Below, piece by piece: positions 21,901 to 34,206 of a DNA stretch of 64,000 nucleotides. The notes under the pieces were generated by a model. It was given only the letters and a program-made list of their open reading frames with translations, ran no database searches and was not told the origin of the DNA. The DNA is from Chaetoderma sp. LZ-2023a (Eukaryota; Mollusca; Caudofoveata; Chaetodermatida; Chaetodermatidae). Every line of letters starts with the position of its first letter. The stretch's first letter is position 1. Made by a program: the position numbers and the translations under genes. Location: positions 148,738,568-148,802,567 of the forward strand of contig CM067359.1 in NCBI GenBank assembly GCA_034401795.1. Reading direction: 5' to 3'.

Positions 21901-23753
21901 ACACAAATGGACATTTTCTATGAGAAAATTGGAATTTTCTTGAATAAAATCAAGGGTTAAAGAGTTTAAATCAGGCAACCTTTAATAGTAATGGCTGACA
22001 AAGTGATAATAACTGAATATCTTGATGTTAACATCTTAAAACGTGAGGGAAAGCCATTATTTGGCAGACCTACATGACCAATTATTTCTCCTTTCATAAA
22101 TCTTGGTACCATTGCACGTAACAGAATGTCCATTTTAAAATGCGACGTAGTGAAAACTTAAACGAATAAAACATCACATCTACCACGCATTGGTTAATGA
22201 ATCATCACTTAAAATGTTGCTTCTAATACCCTCTACCATTTGATACATTCTATATGCACATCAGTTTATTACTTCCGTCACCAGGCGTCAACAGGTCAAT
22301 GATTTTGCTCGCTTCTTAAAATCTGGCATTTCTGTGACTGGCACAGTTCTAATAAAGGAATGATTTGGAGCTAGCATCGTGAAAGACAGACTAAATTTGA
22401 CAGACAAAAACGGGAGAAAATGTATTTATTTCATGAGATGTTACTATGACAAATGTGAGAATCTGCATTTTTGAAATAGTCGAAAAATGCAAGAATGGTA
22501 TACTAAAAATAAAATGAACATAATATCACATGCCCGTAGACTAGAGTAATGAATGGCCGGATAACGTGTTCGTGGTTATGGCCGCTACAATAACATATAC
22601 ACGTTATGAGCCAATCGGTTGAGTAACTAGGTAAGTAGAGGTCAAAATGTCACCAATTTGTGTCGCTATTTAAAATTTGACAGCTGCTCATTTTGATGGC
22701 CAAAATGTTAGTGAATGAATGCTCTGGTGGTAACATTGTGAAATGTGAATGTTAGACCCAGCCTGACAAATCTAAATGGCCAACATCCATGTATTTCATA
22801 CAATGGCATTATCATGTGAATTGACCGAATGCCAATTATTAACAGTGGGAAATACAATTATGGGTAATGAAGAATAACACAAACATACCATTTCAGCTAC
22901 ATAAAATACATTGATAATTGCTCACTCAATGTGTTTGTATATGCGCCTTTTACATACCAAACACCAAATCTGCTAACTGTATTTGAACATATCAAATAAC
23001 TAATTATCAACAGCTGATTCATCACATTCATATTTGTTTCATTGACAGTTGAACTGTATGCATGTTCATTCTCTATTATGGCAGGTTCACTCTTTAGAAA
23101 TTGGGTCAGCATATGGGGAAATAACTAAATATTTCGCCGCTTGGGATCCAATCGTTGTCATGGTCGTGGAGGTCTGGTTTTGGCAGATGGGCTCACATCA
23201 AAACACTTACCTTGCAGCTAACCCTCGATATATGTACTGGCATTTATCATATAAACAAGCCTTCTAGCCCGTTTCATATTTTTCGATATGAGCACACGCG
23301 CCATATTCAACGAAGTATTTCCATGGGCTGTTGGGTGCGCAACCAATTTAAATCGACCAATTAAAACATCGATTAATGTGAGCGTGAGGCGTATGGATTA
23401 CTACGGGGTACTGTTTTACTACGATTTGTTTACTACGATTTGTCATTCATGAAACGTCATCGCAAAATGTCATCGTTTGACAGTTTATCAGTCGGCAGCG
23501 AAGTAACGATTGATGGCCGTGGCTCTGCGATAGTCTTAGAAGAAAAGTGTAGTTTACGGCTGGCATCGCCAGATTTTGTGTTTGTCACTATATTTTGCTG
23601 CGCATTCAGTATCTGTTATCAAGTAGTGGTGCGTCACAGCGGCGGAATCGATTTCACGAAAATCAACAATGAGAAATCAGATAAAAGTCACATCAGCAAC
23701 TCTTGGCAAATATTTCAAAATTACAGTTTATATGATAAATAAAATCTCAAACT

Positions 23754-23875
23754 CGGTCACTTTTCATATCACTATTATGAACCTCGTTGAAAATTATCAA
23801 TTTTGCACTCGCTAAAGCTTGTGAAAATTAATAATTTTCAATTCGGTCCATAAAAGTGATATGAATAGTGACCTC
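23754..23875. repeat. Inverted repeat, about 120 bp
   Basis: Outer arms GGTCACTTTTCATATCACTA and the near-complement at 23850-23872; inner arms GAAAATTATCAATTTT and its near-complement. Probably a small foldback element. Confidence 0.7.
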
Positions 23876-23937
23876 GTTCCAAATTCTCTATATATGTACT
23901 TTTGTATATACAAAAATGGTGAGAGCTCTCACTAACC

Positions 23938-24100
23938 CTCCTGCACAAATTACCCATTAGTCCATGGTCTACAACGGCCCGCCTTGCGACATCCAAGCAC
24001 CAATCAACCAAACTATGTTGATTGGTGGGTTGTTGGCTGGGTGTCGCAAGGTGGGCCGCTGTACCCCATGGACTATAGTGTGTAATTTGTGCAGGGAAGT
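23938..24100. repeat. Foldback MITE, about 160 bp, TGCACAAATTAC ends
   Basis: Ends read CTGCACAAATTAC and GTAATTTGTGCAG. The two halves are near-complementary throughout, for example CCATGGTCTACAACGGCCCG against CGGGCCGCTGTACCCCATGG-type sequence, meeting near 24012. The whole element could fold into one long hairpin. Confidence 0.8.
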
Positions 24101-24279
24101 TATCATAATCCATTGCACCCTTTGAGCCATGATTTCAATGACTCTTAATTTCAAAGTAACAAGATAGTTAAGCTGTAATTCAGTTTCCGAATTTGGCCAA
24201 CACCAGGCCAAACTGAACCCCGTCTTTTTATCCGGATCACGGCCAAATTTGAGCCAAATCGGATCTGGAATGTTAAGAT

Positions 24280-25235
<956 letters not shown>

Positions 25236-25334
25236 ACCGGAATGTAAGAGTATCTGCCCCTTACAAGCGGAGGTTAAATGCCAGCGTTTGCGAGCTGTAC
25301 AGAACTGAAATACTGAAATTATTCAAACACCTAC

Positions 25335-26097
25335 CTCTGGTATAATAAGTGGCGCCTAGTGCCCGTTCTTCCCCAGCGTGATCCTTGGAAAGCATCAGAA
25401 CATGGTAGCTAACCAGCATCCTCCAAAGGTCAGTGGAATCATTCCTGGAGCTCTCTACAATCCATGAGATAAACACTGACGTGTAGCGTTCATACGCGTC
25501 TAACACTTCTTCGATAGTGTCGTTCGTGGGATCCATCTGTTTCCTGTAGGCTCGAATATGCTCTTGAAATTGTGCTCTGCTGTTGAGATAATTTGGAGCC
25601 GCGAATGCGCTCATATCAGGCCATTCTGTAAACTTTCCAATCGCCCGGTCCGTGTTTTTGTACTTGTCTTGTAGGAAGTCATAGACGAGAAAGTCTCCCA
25701 GCGAACTAACCACCATGGCAGATATTCCCCGTTCTTCTTGGATGCTGTCCAGCACTTCCCCAGTCTGCATGCTGAATCTGGTGTCGTCTTGGAGATGAAG
25801 ACGAACGTGCAATTCGTCCAGGTTATGTTTTACATTTAGCCCGTTCTGTATGACCAGAACGATCACAGATACTGTCGAAACGACCAAAAGCTTGAACATC
25901 TGAAGTTGTTTGCCGAACTTGGTATGATAACTTGAATTCAAGAGACGACAACATCTGTTTTTAGAACAAGATATCCCGGTAACCTTTGATTGTAGATTCT
26001 CCTGACTGTTCTCATCTCCCGTAAACGACATTACGCTCATTGACATGGCGGTCGCTGCCCTATCACCTTCATCTGAATTCCTGTTAAGGTGAGTCAT
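25335..26097 (-). CDS. NIT-guanylate cyclase, exon 1 (TM1 and NIT sensor domain)
   Basis: The exon encodes 254 residues plus one base: a cytosolic N-terminus, a membrane span at about residues 69-88 (LLVVSTVSVIVLVIQNGL), then a NIT (nitrate/nitrite-sensing type) domain from about residue 105 containing TGEVLDSIQEERGIS. The start is the first in-frame ATG (26097); a TGA lies upstream in the same frame. The donor is AGAG/GTAGGT just below 25335, phase 1, and joins exon 2 to give a continuous TRG-QFPQ reading. The expected protein is TM1, extracellular NIT domain, TM2, cytosolic guanylate cyclase, turning an external or NO-linked signal into cGMP. Such receptors are known from marine invertebrates; the ligand cannot be read from sequence. 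A second, diverged version of this exon is at 54785-55562. Confidence 0.92.
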
Positions 26098-27944
26098 ATT
26101 TTTGCCTTGGTACACCCTTCAAGAATCTAATTGCACACTAGCCTGCTCCTCTTTCGAAACAAGAGAATGGTATATTAAAGCAGACTTCCAACTTACTGGC
26201 TTCTATGTGGCAGAAAGAACCTCACAATTCCCCCAGCTTTGAGTTTCTCCGCTTAGCTGAAGAATTCGAGGAACGTACTTATTTAGCCTCCTACTAAAAT
26301 ATGTCCAGCTGGTCGTTGGTAGATAATTACCTACGATCGGAGCAGTACAATTTAGTTGTCTTGTCGCGGTAGAGAGGTGTATAATTTCTCTTACCATCGG
26401 TTCAAACTAGTCGCTATCGGAAGCAGCAAGCAGATCCTAGGAGGCGATATTAATGACAATCTCAAAGGTAAGCCAACATTTTGCCTACTGACAGACATAT
26501 TAAACGCAAAAGTATTCCATTGTTCGCTTATCACCGATAATGTTACAAATCGAATTAACCGTAATTAATAGATTTTGCAATTTCTCATATAATTGTCTAA
26601 TTACGGGTAACTTAATTAGTAACACACTATTCGTAGTGGGCCATTCATTGTCCATCTATCCTGTGAATTCGATGGTCACCTATGCCAATATTTGTCGACT
26701 ATTTTCAGGTAATTAAAGATGTTTTGTCCTGTCCCAAATAATTGCTGTCATTTGGAAGAGGACACCGTTCCAGATATGAGCTTGTTAAATGATATTTCCG
26801 GGTCCACCTATCTGTTAACGCGTTGACGCTTGAAACTCCCGTATCTTCGTTTCACGTCATCTATACATGCAAACTGTTAAATATTTTTTAAATAATTTGA
26901 CTGAAACCTGTTGCTGAAATATTGTTGATCAACAAATAACGAAAACTTAAACCCACAATTTTGAAGCAATAAGAGCAAAATATTGAGTTAACAAGATGAT
27001 TATTTTGTGAAGAGTGATGTCTCCGATATGTCTATTAAATACTCTAGTACCGTTCGTATGTCTATACATCAGGATCTTTCATCTGGCTGGTGAGATAACA
27101 CATGCGTCTCTATAGTTACGGTAATACTTTATTAATATACAACTTACGCTGGGACACTGTCACCGGCTCGTTCGCACGGTTAGCCACAATCCACAGTTTG
27201 ATATTCAAGTCGTGGAGTGGGACCAACTATCCAAAACAACAAGTGACCGTGCCCAACGCCAAACTCCAACTGACTGCCGTCCCATGTTCTACTCGAACCA
27301 TGTGACGTCAGTCCATAGTCACAAACCTTGGTGACAAACAGTTGCACCTGATCCGTGACAACACGTTCACTATATACAGTACGTATTACTAGATTAACTA
27401 CAACAATAAGGTATGGACACAATATATTCAACAATCCTCTTTCGTATAAGACTGGTGTGTATATAATCCGTAGTAGTGTATGTAAATCAATGGCGGTGTG
27501 TGTCACTGTCGATGTATGTTAGTTCACGTGTGTACTTATCTGTGGGCGTGGCTTGTTCATTTATTCATGCATGTGGTGTGACTGTCCTGTGCGCGCGTGC
27601 ATGGGTCCTCTGTGCGCTCCTTTATGGTCGTGTGTGTATATCCAGTTCTGTCCTGGATTGTGCTGTGTATATTCCGTATCCTGGTGCGCATGTGGTATAT
27701 GTCTGTTTATGATTCGTGTGGTCAGCTGTGCGTTCTTGTGCGTGTGCTGAAACTCTCCCGTCCTCTGTACCATAATACCCTCATTTGTTAACGTTTGTAT
27801 TAAAGAAGTCGGGAGATTCACAGCGTGTATTTAATGGACAAGCGTTTGCCAATCTTTCCTCGTGAGTTTCCGTCACATCGCAAAATATGGAATTATGTCA
27901 TGAAAGATTAACTAGATCATAGGCAGGCATAATAGAACTTTCCT
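26098..27944. other. Upstream flank of the cyclase gene, no gene recognised
   Basis: The cyclase promoter would be here for minus-strand transcription, but I see no clear TATA box or initiator. A TGACGTCA is at 27303-27310, about 1.2 kb upstream of the start codon. GTGTGT-rich sequence lies at 27480-27760 and a divergent hairpin arm near 26875-26910. Confidence 0.4.
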
Positions 27945-28365
27945 GTTTTTGCTATGCCCCGCGTTGTGTTGGGATCGATCGATCCCTGCACAGATTGATT
28001 ATCAATTTCCTCAAAACTATACTGGTAAGCTGTTAAGTATTTTGAAACCATTTGACTGGGTATTGTTGCTGCCTAACAGCGCCCAGTCAAATTAGTTTCC
28101 CAATACAGTTGCTGAATATTTTGAAACTAATTTGACTGTTGCTGCCTATGGCAGCAACAAAGCTCAGACAAATTAGGTTCAAAATATTCAAAAGCATCTT
28201 TATTAAATATTAAAGACATACAATTCGTACAACGACGCTTAGTCCGTCATCAATTAATCGTTCCTGACAAACTTATCTACGCCATTCATGACCTCATTGA
28301 TTATGACATCATCCTATACGTCACGTAGTCGATTATGATGCCATATGATTGATGGATAAACTGGA
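27945..28365 (-). repeat. Hairpin MITE family A (type 1), minus, with two palindromes in tandem
   Basis: Start GCTATGCCCCGCG, GGGATCGATCGATCCC, then one shortened palindrome (28030-28105) directly followed by a second (28112-28190), then TACAATTCGTAC and a head with degraded TGACG sites ending near GGATAAACTGG. Duplication of the palindrome inside one element is unique in this window. Confidence 0.8.
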
Positions 28366-28559
28366 AACGATCATCTACGTCAGCCAGTCGAACATGCGCA
28401 GTAGCATTTTACTGAACTCACGTCGCCGGCGGTCGTCACAATAGTGAAAGTATACGTCTACTCTTATAAGATGGCTATAGTCCGTGGTAGGGGGTGGGGT
28501 TGGGGTGGGGGGAGGGTGGTGGCGAGGGTGTGGGGTGTGTGTGTTAAATCTCAGAATTT
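28366..28559. other. G-rich tract and short unassigned sequence
   Basis: A GGGGTGGGGTTGGGGTGGGG tract near 28490-28535 has several G-runs on the plus strand and could form a G-quadruplex. A comparable GGGGTAGGGTGGTGGGGG tract sits beside the related repeat at 40745. Confidence 0.6.
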
Positions 28560-28800
28560 AATATTATCCTATACCTGCACCCTAAAATATGTATATATTT
28601 TCTGAATCTTTATGATGTTCTGATTCAGGTTCTACACGTGGTACAATCTTTAAACCGGCGAAAGTTACGTAATTATGACGACCAATGAGACCGCAATATT
28701 AGATTTATACAAATAGCAACTTTATTATCTCATTTTCCACCTAATGCCGAATGTAAACCATGAAAAAAATATATTTCCCCAAATCCTGGTTGTGTACCAA
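28560..28800 (-). repeat. Dispersed repeat C, inverted relative to 40625-40880
   Basis: The reverse complement aligns with 40625-40880 over GGATTTGGGGAAATATAT, GTCATAATTAC, CTGATTCAG and ATAAAGATTCA blocks. It is probably a degraded MITE. Confidence 0.6.
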
Positions 28801-29068
28801 TATCGGATTTACCACATTTTGCTAACCACGGAATTGACGTAATTAGCACAGGCAATATGGCAGCAGAAGAGAAAAAATTGCGTTTTACTGAGTTTTCAGT
28901 TAGATTATTGAATATTGGCGATTAAATTAACGGACAATACACGAAAATAATTGACCAAAAAATAAGTAAACTATGCGAAAATCAGATCTCTCTTCAACCT
29001 GTTAAGTTGTCATGCCAGATAAGCTGCCTTCAATACACCCATAACTCCTTATAGACATGGATAAGTCA

Positions 29069-29225
29069 GGGTGGATCCGGGAATTACCTTTAGAGGGGCG
29101 TAAATGAGGAGAGTCTAAGATGGCCTGTCTAGGGTAACCAGAGTGGATGTTGGTGTGTCCTCCCCATGGAAATTTTGAAAAGTAGATGCTCTGAGACGCC
29201 TTCTCCTGCATTCTGAGTAACAAAA
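29069..29225 (+). repeat. Dispersed repeat D, copy 1
   Basis: Shares GGGTGGATCCGGGAATT, a CTCCCC block and GATGCTCTGAGACGCCTTCTCCTGCAT-like sequence with 30127-30255 in the same orientation. Confidence 0.55.
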
Positions 29226-29307
29226 ACTCTTCCATTTTTCTTTCAGAAATGTATTAATATTATGGAGAAACCTAGTATCCTTTGGAGGCGTGGCCCCAGA
29301 GTGATCT

Positions 29308-29772
29308 AGGCGTCATCTAGGTCAAGTTCGACTCCTAACCATAGCTCGCTATAGCTAACTAAATTCCCAGTCCAACTTCAAATGGCTAACGAGCTGGTCA
29401 ACTATAGTCGACCGAGCACCCGAGCAAGCTAATATTTCCCTAACCTATGTAAATTTGATGAACTTATGATGCACTACGATGAATCAACATTCCTAAGGCT
29501 CAGTTCCTTCCCGCTTTACAGTATTTTGACGCTTTTTGACATCTTAGTGGACAAAAGTAACCCATTTTCGTAGGCCATCAAAACAGACGACAGATAGGTT
29601 TAATCGAGACTGGTCCCCGGCTCCAAACGTTCTACAATAGTAATTCAAGGGAACCGGGTACCAACGAACTATAGTTAACTAGTTAGTGTCCGACTGGGCA
29701 TAGCGACTGCGCATGTTCAGTAAACCAGCAAACTGACTATAGTTAGCGAGTCGAACTTGACCCTGGACGCTA
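29308..29772. repeat. MITE with GGTCAAGTTCGACTC terminal inverted repeats
   Basis: The left end near 29310 (GTCAAGTTCGACTCC followed by CTATAGCTAACT) is inverted at the right end near 29740-29765 (ACTATAGTTAGCGAGTCGAACTTGAC). The interior repeats CTATAGTTAACTAG motifs and is non-coding. Confidence 0.7.
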
Positions 29773-30126
29773 TTAGAAGTATTCTGCTACATTTCTGTGG
29801 GTAAAAATGGACCGTCAATTAGATATGAAAGTAGTAAGTGTTTGCCAATTTTTGTGAAAGAAACATCTACATGATATTATTATTTGTGAGAAAATGCATA
29901 CATGTAGGTCTATATGTACCTGCAAGGTATGAACCATGGTCCTCATCACATACCCGCATACGCCAAATATCTGACTAATTATCCTAGATTCTAATTTTAC
30001 GACACACCTTTTGCCCTTGACTTGGTCACGGGCTGGGAACTCTTTAGCGTCACCAAACTAATTCGTGACCTTGAAATGGGGAAGGGCGCCTAAGAAAAAT
30101 TGGAGTGCTACGAAAATAGATAATAG

Positions 30127-30255
30127 CAGGGGTGGATCCAGGAATTCTTTAGGGCATGGGTGCATGAAAAAGGTAGTGGGGGCTCGGGATCTTCTCCCAC
30201 CCACCCCACACATATAGGTGCTCTCAGATGGCTGCTCCTGCATATTCAGAGGTAA
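30127..30255 (+). repeat. Dispersed repeat D, copy 2
   Basis: GGGTGGATCCAGGAATTCTTTAGGG at the start and GGTGCTCTCAGATGGCTGCTCC near the end match 29069-29225. The 29773-30126 interval between the elements shows nothing recognisable. Confidence 0.55.
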
Positions 30256-30454
30256 ATATGAATATACATTTGGCTGCTAAATTATTCAATTTTCACCCAT
30301 TTAACTTTAGTTAAAAATTTGTGTGGGTGAATGTGATGCTTTTCTCACCATTCAAGATTCTCTATCCCATCAACTACTTCAAATCAGGTATTTTCAGGTT
30401 GCTATGACTAACGTAATTTCAAATTGGCTCTTGATTCATTCGGTGTATAATGTT

Positions 30455-31767
30455 TCACCAAGAAATTAAACAATTCTGTTTTGATTTCAATGTTAGATAC
30501 GTACGCATCATTAGCTTTCGGGCATTGCCTGTCCAGTACATGTGTAATTGTAAGTCGTCTTGGCATGAGTATCGTGCTTTCTCTGTTTGGTCTTTTGTTC
30601 GATGTTTCTCATATGTAAACATCACAATGTCTAATTTCAAAGGACTTGTATATGTTGGCGGTGTACATAGCTTCTGAAAAGCACCAGCATAATCTCCCCA
30701 AGTATCTCTTGAAGCTGTTAACCGCGCCGTTGCCATGCCATCAATAATCAGCTCAATACGTGTGGATGCAGTATTTGTGACTGAATATGTGTCATTAATG
30801 GCATGCTTACGTAAACAGGCACTTGATCCTTGTCGCAGGTATGGGTCAGGTGAGGTCAAAGCAGGAAACACTGGTGTAAGAGGATATAAATTTGACTCTT
30901 CGGCATCAGTGGCTTTTCCTATAAGTTATCAGAAAACGTGTTTGTCTTCTTTGAGGATCTTCGCAATTTTAGCGTCCATTGTTATGTTTTTCGTTCTCGG
31001 TGTTTCTAGTTGGCTTGGAGATCAGCGCCACTTTTCTTTATTCGATTATCAATGAATTCTAGGTATGGTCTTTGTCCTGTATGGGTGGATCTGAGCAAGT
31101 ATTGAAAGATTTTGTCATCCATCACTGTTACATCGTTGTAGTCTTTTGCTGGAATGGAAATACAAATATATTAGGTTTCTCAACAAGTCTTATGATCGTC
31201 GTTTCATATTGATGCATTACGCTAAATTGGTTTCCTGATGCACCGATGAAGTTAAAAGGCAACTTTTCATTTCACCATATAATGTTGACATTAAATGACT
31301 AGACTTGATGAAAGTGTTGGTTGCTGTTGTAATGTTTGTACTATACCAACCCCGCATCGGACCACTTTTCACTTTCACCTCACGATTCATTGTCGTCTCA
31401 ATGAGGTCCCCATGTACAATATAAAATAGCTCTCCACTCAAATTGCAACTAAACCATTCTCATTCAATTCTCGCTAAGCATTTGGGTTGGTATCCGCTAG
31501 GCTATGCAAGGGTATATGCTGATATATGAAGTATCGAGCATAATTAATGAGACCGAAAGCAAGCAGCTGAGGAGGTAGAGGCCGCTCTACTTGTAGATGC
31601 TGTGCTCTGCTTTCCACCAGAACAACACCAATCAGAGACAAGAGTAATGCCACAAATTGTGCACCTGAGTATGTGGTGGGTGGGTTCTTAATGGCATGGA
31701 AGCTGCGCGGTTCTCTAAGAGAAACTTCTGCTCCTGTTTTCCAAAAAGTTATGTACACCACGGACAT
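30455..31767 (-). pseudogene. Relic of the FTGCD/FEN-like transposon ORF family, minus strand
   Basis: Three minus-strand blocks appear in the same order as in the 35109-39799 ORF. 31474-31767 has INYARYFIYQ, matching INYARYLPVY there. 31217-31441 has GDLIETTMNRE, matching the DQTIEETVNRD block. 30455-30871 has IIDGMA and a later KARYSCQD...NARKLMMRTYL stretch, matching the region before and after the first nuclease motif. In place of that motif's FDVYHDQSIK it reads MFTYEKHRTK, so the Asp is lost. Frames differ and stops intervene, so it is dead. The FTGCD block and Cys-rich tail are missing (would lie below 30455). No inverted repeats of its own were found. Confidence 0.7.
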
Positions 31768-33144
31768 ATACAGATCTGTTGAAACTAACTATTGGTTTAA
31801 ACATGATTTATTTTGTTCAGATGGAAGCACGATAAGACTTAGAGTCTTATGCCCGTGTCTCCCATACACATACAGATTATTCAAAACTTTTTTACAACAA
31901 AATGGCGGCAAATCATAATAGTTTAATTAATTGTAGTCTATTAGTGTGTATAAGTATGTGGATGTTGAGTGTGAGGTGGGGGGGGAGTAGGAAGAAAGAC
32001 CGAGATAGAGAGAGAGAGAGGGGGAAAGGGGGGAGAGAGGGTGAGAGATAGAGAGAGCGAGGAATAAGATCAAATGGAAGAATAGCAGAGGTGAGCTCTA
32101 GGTGCTGCCTTCGCCCCGACCTGTACGTGTTGGCTGCTGTCAATTTACCCCTTAAACTATAAGTTCGCGAACGGGAAGCTACTGAAAGCGGTTGGTGTTA
32201 ATTATGTATTGACATACCGTATTACAGATCAGTTTGTTCATTTCCAAGTTGTCAGTGTAAGTCCCGTATAGAAGCTGGTTGACCGGAAGAGTAGCAATTA
32301 AACTAACTATTGTGATGGACATATATGAGATACATGGAATAGAAAAGTACCAATAACAGAGAAGGCGTGATAACCATGGGAAGAGGACGTCTATGATTCT
32401 ATCTCAAATGCACGACAGGCTATGGCCAAAAGCGAATGATTGGGATGTGTTCCTATCCAACTTTGAAAATAAGAGTCTACATTTTCGCAAGGATATCAGG
32501 TCAGTGACCATATTGTTGTGGTATCTATGATGCCTGTTATAGATATAATGTTGACAGTGAGTGCCACTAAAGACAAGTGACATGTTGGTAGCAGTTGGCT
32601 GCATATTGTAAGATGAAAGCTCTTTAAGAAAGGCTGGTCTTCTATCTGACAGATTTAAAACTTCATTTTCAAACCCTTATCACTCTGATGTTAGAATCAT
32701 ACAAGACAATCCAGTGTTTATATTAAAACAATGTTGTTATGCGTTGCGGAACAGCGCATGATAAAATTGTTTAAAAAATATACACATGCTTGTCCTCTAC
32801 ACAGTGTTAAAAGTCTTAAATTCTGTCATCAGTAAGATAAGTGTTAATCCAAAATCAGTTGGTTGGTGTAATTACTTATCTGTCTGGACAGCGAAATGTG
32901 TTTCATGCTTGTATAATGGTATACACTGATCAGGTAATATATAATCATAGTCAACGCAAATGTTGCCAGTATCTATATTAGTACGCTGCTTTGGCAAAAT
33001 AATTGCTTATTTCCAGCGTAAATATTTAATGTCATTACTTTCAACGAATAACTTGAAAGAACGAAGAAAGCATATCAGACGGATAGTTTTCTCGATTATA
33101 ATTTTGCTTTTAACAGCCATATTATTTATGATGATTACATGATG
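31768..33144. other. Non-coding stretch with GA-rich microsatellite
   Basis: A GAGAGA/GGGGA-rich run covers about 31970-32065. The rest (32066-33144) is AT-rich without recognisable gene or repeat. Its last three bases, ATG, may be the left target-site copy of the adjoining transposon. Confidence 0.45.
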
Positions 33145-33825
33145 TAGGCCATGGGCCAATTAGGTGGTCATTACCATCTCTGGTGGCAAAGGTTTACTGT
33201 ACTTTTTGGAAAGATCTTCATCCGGGCCACCTTTTTGGATATGATTGCCACTCCAGATCGGTAGCTTTATCATAGTTTCATGAGAAATAAGCATTTTTGG
33301 GGTATAATCGCGTTTTTTGTAATTTCAATTTTAGAAAAAATATCTGCAACAAACAAACAAATCTGAGACTTGGAATGAATAGCTATGTAAAGTGCAAACA
33401 TTTTGAGGTGCTTTGTGCTGGGTTTCAAATGTCGGTTGCCATGGCAACGACCATTTTATGGTAAAAACCATGCTTTTTGACAGTGTACCTTTAACAATTC
33501 ATATCTCAGAAATGAAAAGTTTTTTCTGAGCCATTTAAATGCTAAGCTCATTCTGATGCATCAGGGCAGTTTTTAGTTTCCATAGATTGAGGGTAGATTT
33601 AAGATAAATATCTCGTTTTAGGGTAAAATCATCAACTTTTGAATTGCATTTCTAGCTACTCTGAGAGAAAATCAAGTTTTTGAGAAGTCTTTGTTTTAAA
33701 TCATTTCTCAATTTTATACAGCATCAAAAGTCCATTTATCACTGTAGATGTGTTAGTATATATTAGGTTGTATGAGCTACCTAGTTCAAATAGTTTGACG
33801 TTGCCATGGAAACGACCAATTTTGG
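33145..33825 (+). repeat. Left terminal inverted repeat
   Basis: Pairs with 39876-40578 in inverted orientation. Shared landmarks: GGCAAAGGTTTACTGTACTT, GGTGCTTTGTGCTGGGTTTC, CAGTGTACCTTTAA, CATATCTCAGAAATGAAAAG and GTTGCCATGG...CGACCAATTTTGG at the inner end. A diverged direct sub-repeat (GCTAAGCTCATTCTGATGCA and GCTAAGATCACCCTGATGCA near 33890) lies at its inner edge. Confidence 0.93.
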
Positions 33826-33944
33826 GGGTAAAAACGACGGTAAAAGTTGAAATATTCATATAACGTGAGTGAAATAATATTGTCAAGCGATCTTAAGGCT
33901 AAGATCACCCTGATGCACAAGGACAGTTGCTTATTAGTCCCCTC

Positions 33945-34180
33945 CCGGTAAAACCTGGGGGGGGGGGACATAGGTTTCCACTCCGTCCGTCTGTCCGTCT
34001 GTCCGTCTGTCTGTCCATCTGTCATTCCGCTTTCAGCATTCCGGATTTTTTTTCGTTATGCTTCAACACATTTAAGTGAAACTTGGTATGTTGCTTTAGT
34101 AGAGTGAGTTACAGATCAAGTTCGAGTTTCACCCGTGTCCGTCCATTTTTTAGGGAGTTATGCCCTTGGAAATTAGTGTC
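33945..34180 (+). repeat. Microsatellite-associated dispersed repeat (GGGACATAGG...GTCCGTCTGT)
   Basis: A G-run, then GGGACATAGGTTTCCACTCC, a (GTCCGTCT)n tract, then GTTATGCTTCAACACATTT, AAACTTGGTATGTTG and GTCCATTTTTTAGGGAGTTA. I know this as a widespread invertebrate repeat type. It is probably a later insertion inside the transposon. Confidence 0.6.
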
Positions 34181-34206
34181 TTTGTTATAAGTGTTTTTGT
34201 TGTCTT

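Noticed and set aside
23440-23742. A 100-residue plus-strand ORF in cyclase intron 1
   Set aside because: No family match, no promoter or splice signal, and AT-rich surroundings. Length is compatible with chance.
26203-26397. A possible extra upstream exon of the cyclase on the minus strand
   Set aside because: No NIT or cyclase similarity, and an in-frame stop precedes the ATG at 26097, so exon 1 looks complete at its 5' end.
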